This document shows positions 15,956 through 23,053 of a stretch of 64,000 nt of DNA, in pieces (within the stretch, counting starts at the first letter, position 1; each line of letters begins with the position of its first letter). The stretch covers positions 62,001 to 126,000 of the forward strand of contig NZ_JAMJWG010000026.1 in assembly GCF_024435355.1 (NCBI RefSeq). The letters are read 5' to 3'. The stretch comes from Streptomyces odontomachi (GTDB lineage Bacteria > Actinomycetota > Actinomycetes > Streptomycetales > Streptomycetaceae). The position numbers were made by a program, and so were the translations under genes. The notes under the pieces are model-generated. The model was not told the DNA's origin. It made no database searches and saw nothing but the letters and a program-made list of their open reading frames with translations.

Positions 15956-17692
15956 GTGACCCCGCCCCGCACCCGCCCTTACGACCGCAACCCCCGCTAC
16001 GCCGCCGCCGGTGGCGCGGTGGCCCGCGGCTGGGCCGCCGCCGTGCGCGAGCTGCCCGCGCGGCGCGCCGTGCTCGCCGTCGACGGGCCCGCCGCCCTGG
16101 ACTGGGACGGCGTGGCCCGCGGCATCGTGGCCGCGCTCGCCGACCGCGGCACCCCGGTGGACCTGCTGGACCTGCGGGAGTACGAGGCCGACTGGGACAC
16201 CGTCCGCGAGCGCACCGGCGATGCGCCCGGGCCGGCCGCCGACCCGTACTTCCTGCCCCTCGCCGAGGGCCCGCTGTCCGTCCTGTACCGGGAGATCCCG
16301 CAGGTCGGCGCCCCCGATGAGGGGTTGCTCGTAGTCGTCGGGCCGGGTGCAGCGCTCGCCCGGCACGATGTGCTCTGGTACGCCGATCTGCCCAAGCGGT
16401 ACGCGGAGGCGGCCGTCGTCGCGGGTGAGCTGCCGCTCGGCGTCAACCTCGGGCGGCACGGCACGCCGGGCGACCTGCGCCGCCTGTTCTACGCCGACTG
16501 GCCGATGATCGACGCGCACCGTGACGCCCTCGCGCCCCGTATCGACCGCTGGCTCGACCTCCAGGACCCGCACGCACCGGCCTCCGTCGACGGCTCGACG
16601 CTGCGCGCGACGCTCGCCCACCTGGCCGGCGGGCCGGTCCGTACCCGCCCGTACTTCAACTCCACCCCGTGGGGCGGCCAGTGGGCCGTCCGCGAGCTGG
16701 GCTTCGAGCCCCCCGCCGGCAACACCGCGCTCGGCTACGAGCTGATCGCGCCGGAGGCCGGCGTGCTGGTCGGGGACGGCCCCGAAGCGGAGGTGGAGCT
16801 GCCGTTCCAGCTGCTGTGTGTGCTGCACCCGGAGGAGTTCCTGGGTGCGCCGGTGCACGCCGAGTACGGCACCTCGTTCCCGATCCGCTACGACTACCTG
16901 GACACCGTCGGAGGCGGGAACCTCTCCCTCCATCTGCACCCGGTGGCCGCGTACATGCGCGAACGGTTCGGCTGGCCGTACACCCAGCACGAGACGTACT
17001 ACGTGACCCGGAACGCGGGCGACGATCCGCGGGTCTTCCTCGGGCTGCGCGAGGACGCCGACCTGGCGCTGATGCGCAAGCAGGTCGAGGCGGCCATCGA
17101 GCACGGCGAGCCGATGGACGTCGAGGAGTTCGTGCAGAGCCACCCCTCCGAAGAGGGCCGGCTCTACATGATCCCGGCGGGCACCCCGCACGCCTCCGGC
17201 GCGGGCAACCTGGTCCTGGAAGTCAGCGCCACCCCGTACCTGTACTCGCTGCGCTTCTACGACTGGCTGCGCAGGAACGCCCAGGGCGCGCCCCGGCCGC
17301 TGCCGTACGACCACGCCTTCGCCAACCTCGACACCGGGCGGCAGGGCGAGGCCGCCCGCCGGGACCTGATCCAGGAGCCGCGCGAGCTGCGCTCGGGGCC
17401 GGGCTGGCGCGAGGAGGTCATCGGTGCGCTTCCGGAGATGTTCTACGAGGTCAGGCGGCTGGTCCTGGACCCTGCCGCGGAGTCGGGCGAGGCGCTTGCG
17501 GACGACACGGCCGGCCGCTTCCACCTCCTCAACGTCTCCGCCGGCGCCGGCGTCGTGATCGAGACGGCGGGCGGGCGCACGCACGATCTCGCCTTCGGCG
17601 AGACGTTGACGGTTCCTGCCGGGGTCGGCGCGTACCGGGTGCGCCCGGTGGGGGACGCACCCGTGCATGTCGTGAAGTCGCTGGTCCGGTAG
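15956..17692 (+). CDS. manA: Class I mannose-6-phosphate isomerase
   Basis: 578 residues from GTG 15956 with ribosome site AGGAGCA. Residues 1-215 look like a kinase-type P-loop-fold domain without a clear P-loop. From about 225 the cupin phosphomannose isomerase begins: RPYFNSTPWGGQW, LSLHLHPVAAYMRERFG (His ligands), QHETYYV, MIPAGTPHASGAGNLVLEVSA-type strand, ending in a small cupin fold. The reaction is zinc-dependent interconversion of mannose 6-phosphate and fructose 6-phosphate in the cytoplasm. The long N-terminal extension makes it about 180 residues larger than simple ManA enzymes. It leads an operon of sugar genes and has a LacI-type operator just upstream. Confidence 0.88.
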   Translation: MTPPRTRPYDRNPRYAAAGGAVARGWAAAVRELPARRAVLAVDGPAALDWDGVARGIVAALADRGTPVDLLDLREYEADWDTVRERTGDAPGPAADPYFLPLAEGPLSVLYREIPQVGAPDEGLLVVVGPGAALARHDVLWYADLPKRYAEAAVVAGELPLGVNLGRHGTPGDLRRLFYADWPMIDAHRDALAPRIDRWLDLQDPHAPASVDGSTLRATLAHLAGGPVRTRPYFNSTPWGGQWAVRELGFEPPAGNTALGYELIAPEAGVLVGDGPEAEVELPFQLLCVLHPEEFLGAPVHAEYGTSFPIRYDYLDTVGGGNLSLHLHPVAAYMRERFGWPYTQHETYYVTRNAGDDPRVFLGLREDADLALMRKQVEAAIEHGEPMDVEEFVQSHPSEEGRLYMIPAGTPHASGAGNLVLEVSATPYLYSLRFYDWLRRNAQGAPRPLPYDHAFANLDTGRQGEAARRDLIQEPRELRSGPGWREEVIGALPEMFYEVRRLVLDPAAESGEALADDTAGRFHLLNVSAGAGVVIETAGGRTHDLAFGETLTVPAGVGAYRVRPVGDAPVHVVKSLVR

Positions 17693-17790
17693 CCGCCGGT
17701 CGCCTTGCGGCCTGTGCCTTGGGGCCTGTGCCTTGCGCACTGCGGTCGGCGGCCTGCGGCGCGCCATCCGCCCCGGAGGGTGGTCTCGGT

Positions 17791-17846
17791 TGTTTCCGGA
17801 CCACCTGCCGGTGGGGGCTGGTCGCGCAGTTCCCCGCGCCCCTTAA
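17791..17846. repeat. Partial copy of dispersed GC hairpin repeat
   Basis: The stretch ending GTCGCGCAGTTCCCCGCGCCCC matches the right arm of the dispersed repeat copies at 22866-23012 and 57144-57272. The left arm is missing here, so this copy cannot form the full hairpin. It lies after the phosphomannose isomerase gene. Confidence 0.7.
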
Positions 17847-17881
17847 TTTCCGCACCGTACGCCCTAGGCGCGCCCCACTTC

Positions 17882-17893
17882 GTTATCGATAAC
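17882..17893. promoter_or_regulatory. Second LacI-type operator
   Basis: GTTATCGATAAC, a perfect 12-base palindrome identical to the core of the 24-base site at 15831-15854. It lies 100 bases upstream of the sugar porter start, the same distance as the first site from its gene, and suggests a second promoter under the same LacI repressor. Confidence 0.75.
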
Positions 17894-17992
17894 ACCCCAC
17901 GCCTCCCACACTCCCCACCCTCCATTCCCTACCCCCGCTCCCCACCCGCCCTGCGAAGCCCCCATCACCATGTCCCAGAGAAGAGGCATCAC

Positions 17993-19396
17993 GTGAGCCG
18001 CACCACCGTCCCCACCTCCGCGGGGCACCGCGAAGCCGTCAGATCGGGCACGTCCCGGTCCGTGGTCACCGTTGCTGTCATCGCTGCCCTTGGCGGGCTC
18101 CTGTTCGGCTATGACACCGGGATCATCTCCGGTGCCCTGCCCACCATCGCCGACGACTTCCAGCTGGGCGACACCGGTCAGCAGGTCGTGACCAGCGCCA
18201 TCATCGTCGGCGCCATCGTCGGCGCCTGCCTGTCGGGGCGGCTCGCCGAGCGCCTCGGGCGGCGTCGGACCGTGGTCTGGGCCGGCGGCATCTTCGCGGT
18301 CAGCGCGGTGCTGGCCGCGATCGCCCCGGAAGCGTGGACCCTGGGCCTGGCCCGGCTGGTGCTCGGTCTCGCGGTCGGTCTCGCGTCGCAGGCCGTGCCG
18401 CTGTACGTCGCCGAGCTCGCCCCGCCGGCGCGCCGTGGCTCGCTCGTCGTGGCCTTCCAGCTCGCCGTCACGCTCGGCATCCTCGCCGCCTACCTGGCCG
18501 GGTACGTGCTGGACGACGGGTGGCGCTGGATGTTCGCGCTCGGTGCGGTGCCGGCCGTGGCGCTGCTGGTCGGCATGGGCCGGCTGCCGGAGAGCCCCCG
18601 CTGGCTCTTCACGCACCAGGGCCAGGACGCGGCGCGCGCCGTGCTGGTGCGGGTGCGCCCGGCGGGCGCGGACGTCGACGGTGAGCTGCGGCAGCTGGCC
18701 GCGACCGCCGAGGAGAAGGGCGGCCGGGGACTCGGCGCGCTGCGCGCCGGCTGGCTGCGGCCCGCGCTGGTCGCGGGCATCGGCCTGGCCGTCGCCTCAC
18801 AGGTCACCGGGATCAACGCGATCATCTACTACGCGCCCACCATCCTCCAGGACTCCGGCTTCGGGCACTCCGCCGCGATGCTCACCACCGTCGGCGTCGG
18901 TGTCGTGAACTTCCTGATGGTGATGCTCGGGCTGTGGCTGGTCGACCGGATCGGCCGCCGCCGGCTGCTGCTGGTGCTGCTGCCCGGTGCCGTGCTCTGC
19001 CTGGCCGCGCTCGCCGCGGTGTTCGTCGGCGGCCAGGCACCGACCGGTGGCGCCCGCTGGATCGTGGTGCTCGGCGTGATCGGGTACATCGCGTTCAACG
19101 GCGGCAGCCTGTCCGTCGTCGTCTGGCTCGCCGGACCCGAGATGTTCCCGCTGAAGGCCCGGGCGGTCGCGGTCGGCGTGTCCACGTTCGCGGTGTGGTT
19201 CTGCGACCTGGTCGTCAGCCTCACCACGCTCTCCCTGACCAGCGCACTCGGGGTGTCCGGTACGTTCTGGCTGTTCGCCGGCGTCAACGCGCTCGCGTTC
19301 CTGTTCGTGTTCCGGTACGTCCCGGAGACCCGGGGGCGCAGCCTGGAGGACATCGAGGCCGCCCTGCGCGCCGGCACGTTCCGCGCCATGCGGTGA
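17993..19396 (+). CDS. Sugar porter family MFS transporter
   Basis: 467 residues from GTG 17993 (ribosome site AGAAGAGG). Twelve membrane segments and the sugar-porter signatures are present: GGLLFGYDTGIISGALP in the first helix, GRLAERLGRRRT after helix 2, LPESPRWL before the central loop, QVTGINAIIYYAPTI in helix 7, DRIGRRR, and RYVPETRGRSLEDIE at the C-terminus. These match XylE/GLUT-type proton-sugar symporters. The cytoplasmic membrane is the site, and the substrate is probably mannose, fructose or a related hexose given the surrounding genes (inference). The operator at 17882-17893 implies LacI control. Confidence 0.93.
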   Translation: MSRTTVPTSAGHREAVRSGTSRSVVTVAVIAALGGLLFGYDTGIISGALPTIADDFQLGDTGQQVVTSAIIVGAIVGACLSGRLAERLGRRRTVVWAGGIFAVSAVLAAIAPEAWTLGLARLVLGLAVGLASQAVPLYVAELAPPARRGSLVVAFQLAVTLGILAAYLAGYVLDDGWRWMFALGAVPAVALLVGMGRLPESPRWLFTHQGQDAARAVLVRVRPAGADVDGELRQLAATAEEKGGRGLGALRAGWLRPALVAGIGLAVASQVTGINAIIYYAPTILQDSGFGHSAAMLTTVGVGVVNFLMVMLGLWLVDRIGRRRLLLVLLPGAVLCLAALAAVFVGGQAPTGGARWIVVLGVIGYIAFNGGSLSVVVWLAGPEMFPLKARAVAVGVSTFAVWFCDLVVSLTTLSLTSALGVSGTFWLFAGVNALAFLFVFRYVPETRGRSLEDIEAALRAGTFRAMR

Positions 19397-19451
19397 CCGG
19401 CCGCCGTCGCTCTCGTTCCCCCGCACACGGCACGCACAAGGACTGCCCGCC

Positions 19452-20762
19452 ATGAACCCGAACCCGAACCCGAACTCCGCCCCGTCCCTCCCGTTGCCCG
19501 CCGGTGCGCCCGCCGCGCTCGCCGGTGCGCCCTGGATCAGCTCCGCCGCACACCAGCGCTGGCTGGCCGCCGAGTCCGACCGGCTGGTGGACGGCCATGC
19601 GGCGGCAGCGGCCGACCCGCGCGGCGGCTTCTCGTGGCTGCGCACCGACGGCACCCCCGACCGGGACCGGCCGCAGGACCTGTACGCCTGCGCGCGCCTC
19701 GTGCACTGCTTCGCGCTCGCCCATCTGATGGGCCGCCCCGGCGCGCGTGACCTGGCGCTGCACGGGCTGCGTGCGCTGCGGGCCGGTTCCGGGGCCGGTT
19801 TCCACGACGACGAGCACGGCGGCTGGTACGCCGCCGTGGCGCCCGGCGGCGGCCCGGTCGACGACACGAAGGCCGGATACGCGCACGCCTTCGTGCTGCT
19901 GGCCGGGGCGACGGCCGCGCAGGCCGGGCTGTCCGGCGGCCGGGAGCTGCTCGAGGAGGCCGCCGAAGTCGTCGACCGGTACTTCTGGCGGCCCGACGAG
20001 GGCGCCGCGCTGGACAGCTGGGACCGCGCCTGGAGCGCACCGGAGGCGTACCGCGGCCAGAACAGCAACATGCACCTGACCGAGGCGTACCTGGCCGCGG
20101 CTGAGGCCACCGGCGACGCGTCGTTCACCGCGCGGGCGCTGTCCATCGCCGACCTGGTCGTGCGGCAGCACGGCGCCGCCCACGACTGGCGGATCCCCGA
20201 GCACTTCGACACCGCCTGGCAGGCCGTACCGGACTACAACGCGGACCGTCCCGGCGACCCGTTCCGGCCGTACGGCTCGCTGGTCGGCCACTGGCTGGAG
20301 TGGGCACGGCTGCTGCTCACCCTCCACGCCCAGGCAGGGGAAGCGGCGGCGTGGACCCTGGACGCGGCGCGTGCCCTGTTCGCCCGCGCCGTCACCGAGG
20401 GCTGGGACGCCGCCGGGGGCCTCTACTACAGCGTCGACTTCACCGGCCGTCCGGTGCTGCGCGACCGGCTGCACTGGACGATCGCCGAGGCCATCGGCGC
20501 GGCGGTCTACCTGCACCGGGCGACCGGCGAGAGCGCGTACGAGCAGTGGTACCGCACCTTCTGGGACTACGCGGAACACCGGCTGATCGACCGTGCGGGC
20601 GGCGGCTGGTGGCACCAGCTCGACGCCGACGGACGGCCCGCCACCAGCATCTGGGACGGCAAGCCCGACCTTTACCACGCGCTCCAGGCCACCCTGTACG
20701 CGCGCGCCCCGCAGCACCTCGGCCTCGGCGAGGCGGCCCGCCGGGGGCTGATCGCGTGCTGA
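19452..20762 (+). CDS. AGE-family sugar isomerase/epimerase
   Basis: 436 residues of the (alpha/alpha)6-barrel N-acylglucosamine 2-epimerase family. Recognisable parts are LYACARLVHCFALAHLMG, WYAAVAP, GYAHAFVLLAGATAAQ, GQNSNMHLTEAYLAAAEATGD-like segment, RPYGSLVGHWLEWARLLL and WWHQLDADGRP. Known members include D-mannose isomerase (mannose to fructose) and acylglucosamine epimerases. Between a hexose porter and a ROK sugar kinase, mannose or a related aldose is the likeliest substrate. The ROK gene starts seven bases before its stop, so the two are translationally coupled. Confidence 0.88.
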   Translation: MNPNPNPNSAPSLPLPAGAPAALAGAPWISSAAHQRWLAAESDRLVDGHAAAAADPRGGFSWLRTDGTPDRDRPQDLYACARLVHCFALAHLMGRPGARDLALHGLRALRAGSGAGFHDDEHGGWYAAVAPGGGPVDDTKAGYAHAFVLLAGATAAQAGLSGGRELLEEAAEVVDRYFWRPDEGAALDSWDRAWSAPEAYRGQNSNMHLTEAYLAAAEATGDASFTARALSIADLVVRQHGAAHDWRIPEHFDTAWQAVPDYNADRPGDPFRPYGSLVGHWLEWARLLLTLHAQAGEAAAWTLDAARALFARAVTEGWDAAGGLYYSVDFTGRPVLRDRLHWTIAEAIGAAVYLHRATGESAYEQWYRTFWDYAEHRLIDRAGGGWWHQLDADGRPATSIWDGKPDLYHALQATLYARAPQHLGLGEAARRGLIAC

Positions 20763-21712
20763 CCACACCGGTCCTGGAGGTCGGCGGCACGCATGTCACC
20801 GCCGCCCTGGTCGACGTCGCCGCCGGCCGCACGGTCGGCCCGGTGGTGCGCGACACGCTCGCGGCGCACGGCACCGCAGAGGAGATCCTGGACCGCATCG
20901 CCGCCACCGCCGACCGCATCGCGGCACCCGAGGGCGCCCGCTGGGGCGTGGCCGTGCCCGGCCCGTTCGACTACGCGGGCGGCATCGGTCTCTTCAAGGA
21001 CGTCGGCAAGTTCGAGGCGCTGTACGGCGTGGACGTCGGCGCGGGTCTCGCCGCACGGATCCGGTCCCGGCCGGCGGCGCTGCGGTTCCTCAACGACGCG
21101 GACGCGTTCGGGGTCGGCGAGCACGTGGCGGGCGCCGCGCGCGGGGAGCGGCGGGCGGTCTGCCTCACCCTGGGCACGGGGGTCGGCTCCGCGTTCCTGG
21201 ACGCCGGGGTGCCCGTGAACGACGGCCCGCTGGTGCCGCCGGACGGCAGCGCCCACCTGCTCGTCTACGCGGGGCGTGCGCTGGAGGACACCGTGTCGCG
21301 GCGCGCCATACGAGCCGCGTACGCGCAGGCCGCCGGCGTCGAGGCCGGCGCCGAGGCGGGCTCGGACGGGACGGGCGCCGGCGGGGCGGGCGCCGGCGGG
21401 GCTTTGGACGTGCGGGACATCGCCGCGTTGGCGCGGGGCGGCGACCCCGCCGCGCGGGCGGTCCTGGACGGCGCGTTCCGGGCGCTCGGCGAGGCGCTCG
21501 CGCCCTGGCTGGACCGCTTTGCGGCGACCGCGGTCGTCATCGGCGGTTCGATCGCCGCGTCGTGGGACCTCATCGAACCCGCCCTGCGCGCCGGTCTGGC
21601 CGCCGGCCTCGGGGCGCGGCGGGCGGACGGCCTGGCGTTGCGGACCGCCCTGCGCGGGGACGATGCCGCACTGCTCGGGGCGGCCCGGTGGGCCGAGGAG
21701 CCGGACGGCTGA
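20756..21712 (+). CDS. ROK-family sugar kinase lacking the zinc motif
   Basis: 318 residues from GTG 20756, overlapping the isomerase gene by seven bases. ROK hallmarks are VLEVGGTHVTAALVD at the start, GVAVPGPFDYAGGIG, NDADAFGVGEHVAGAA and LTLGTGVGSAFLDAG. The usual CxCGxxGCxE zinc-binding loop is missing: the region reads HLLVYAGRALEDTVS. Residues near 195-220 are a Gly/Ala insert. ROK kinases phosphorylate hexoses with ATP, and here fructose or mannose is likely, completing uptake-isomerise-phosphorylate. Loss of the zinc loop occurs in some ROK subfamilies and may change specificity. Confidence 0.85.
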   Translation: MLTTPVLEVGGTHVTAALVDVAAGRTVGPVVRDTLAAHGTAEEILDRIAATADRIAAPEGARWGVAVPGPFDYAGGIGLFKDVGKFEALYGVDVGAGLAARIRSRPAALRFLNDADAFGVGEHVAGAARGERRAVCLTLGTGVGSAFLDAGVPVNDGPLVPPDGSAHLLVYAGRALEDTVSRRAIRAAYAQAAGVEAGAEAGSDGTGAGGAGAGGALDVRDIAALARGGDPAARAVLDGAFRALGEALAPWLDRFAATAVVIGGSIAASWDLIEPALRAGLAAGLGARRADGLALRTALRGDDAALLGAARWAEEPDG

Positions 21713-21796
21713 CGGAGAATGGGCGGTGGGAACTGACGGAGAACGGGCGTTTTGGAAATGAACGTCCATGAAACGTCCATGCAGGAAGCGAAGACC

Positions 21797-22846
21797 GTGG
21801 TGAGCCCTTCAGGACAGCAACACGCAGGGCCGTCGGGCCCCGGCTTCGCCGGCCCCACCATGCGGGACGTGGCGGCCCGTGCCGGGGTGAGCGCGATGAC
21901 GGTCTCCCGCGTGCTGAAGGAGCAGAACGTCAGCGCGGCCACCCGCGAGCGGGTGCTGGCCGCGGTCCGGGAACTGGGCTACCGCCGCAACGAGGTGGCC
22001 CGCAACCTCCGCCTAGGCCGCCCCAGCGGCACCATCGGCCTCGTCGTCACCAACCTGGCCAACCCGTTCTACTCCCGCCTCGCGCTGGGCGCCGAGCAGA
22101 TCGCCGACGAGCACGGCCTGCGCGTCGTGCTCGGCAACACCGGCGAGGACGTCCAGCGTGAACGCGCCCTCGTCGACGACCTGGCCGCCCGCCGGGTGGA
22201 CGGCATGATCGTGGTCCCCGCCACCGCCGACCACCGCCACCTCGATCCCGCGGCACTCGGCGGCACCCCGGTGGTGCTCGCCGCCCGGCCCCCGTCGCGC
22301 ATCGAGGCCGACACGGTCCTCGTCGACGACTTCGGCGGGGCCGGCGCGGCGACCGCGCGGCTGCTGGCCGAGGGCCACCGCGCCATCGGGTTCCTGGGCA
22401 ACCGGCCCACCGTGTTCACCGGCGCCGAGCGGTACCGCGGCTTCTGGGCCGCCCACGAGGAGGCCGGGCTCACGCCCCGCGAGGAGTGGGTGCGCCGCGG
22501 ACCGCACGACATCGCCAGCGCGGAGGCCGCGGCGCTGGACCTGCTCGACCGCGCGGACGCCCCCACCGCGCTGTTCTGCACCAACAACCGCCTCACGCTC
22601 GGCGCCTACCGTGCGGTGCGCCGGCTGCACAGCGGTACCGCGCTCGCCGGCTTCGACGACTTCGACCTGGCCGATCTGCTGGACGTGCCGGTCACCGTCG
22701 TCTCCTACGACGCCGACGAGGTCGGTCGGCGGGCGGCCCGCCTCCTCCTTGAGCGTCTCGCCCAGACGCCGGAGGCCCCTGTCGGGCCGCCCCGCAGCAC
22801 GGTCGTGCCGACGACGATCGTGCGCTACGGCGCGGGTGGCGCCTGA
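21797..22846 (+). CDS. LacI family repressor of the sugar operon
   Basis: About 349 residues from GTG 21797, chosen because AGGAAG lies eight bases upstream; TTG 21752 and ATG 21758 or 21779 are alternatives. The LacI helix-turn-helix is MRDVAARAGVSAMTVSRVL, followed by YRRNEVARNLRLGR and the periplasmic-binding-like core (TIGLVVTNLANPFYSRLA, VDGMIVVPAT, DDFGGAGAATARLLAEGH, LAGFDDFDLADLL). It closes the sugar operon and probably binds the GTTATCGATAAC sites at 15831-15854 and 17882-17893, released by a sugar ligand. Just upstream AACGTCCATG occurs twice in direct repeat (21763-21782). Confidence 0.88.
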   Translation: MVSPSGQQHAGPSGPGFAGPTMRDVAARAGVSAMTVSRVLKEQNVSAATRERVLAAVRELGYRRNEVARNLRLGRPSGTIGLVVTNLANPFYSRLALGAEQIADEHGLRVVLGNTGEDVQRERALVDDLAARRVDGMIVVPATADHRHLDPAALGGTPVVLAARPPSRIEADTVLVDDFGGAGAATARLLAEGHRAIGFLGNRPTVFTGAERYRGFWAAHEEAGLTPREEWVRRGPHDIASAEAAALDLLDRADAPTALFCTNNRLTLGAYRAVRRLHSGTALAGFDDFDLADLLDVPVTVVSYDADEVGRRAARLLLERLAQTPEAPVGPPRSTVVPTTIVRYGAGGA

Positions 22847-22865
22847 CGGCGCCGGTGGCCCGTAA

Positions 22866-23012
22866 AGGGGCGCGGGGCTGTGTCGATTTGCGGCTTCCGC
22901 CGCGCGGGCGTGCTCAGCCACAAGCGACCTTGCAGGTCGCCACCAGCCGAAAAGGGCCGTTTCCGTCGCATCCGGACCACCGACCAGTGGGGGCACAGTT
23001 CCCCGCGCCCCT
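22866..23012. terminator. Dispersed GC hairpin repeat between convergent genes
   Basis: The arms AGGGGCGCGGGGCTGTG and CACAGTTCCCCGCGCCCCT pair over the ends of a 147-base element. The inner part (CGACCTTGCAGGTCGCCACC and onward) is shared with 57144-57272. It separates the rightward LacI gene from the leftward kinase gene and probably ends transcription in both directions. Confidence 0.7.
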
Positions 23013-23053
23013 GTTCAGGCACGGCCGCCGCCACGACACTACGGGGCACGGCG

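Noticed and set aside
15707..17767. Long leftward reading frame of 686 codons
   Set aside because: It is antisense to the phosphomannose isomerase gene, which has clear cupin motifs. High GC makes long mirror frames common.
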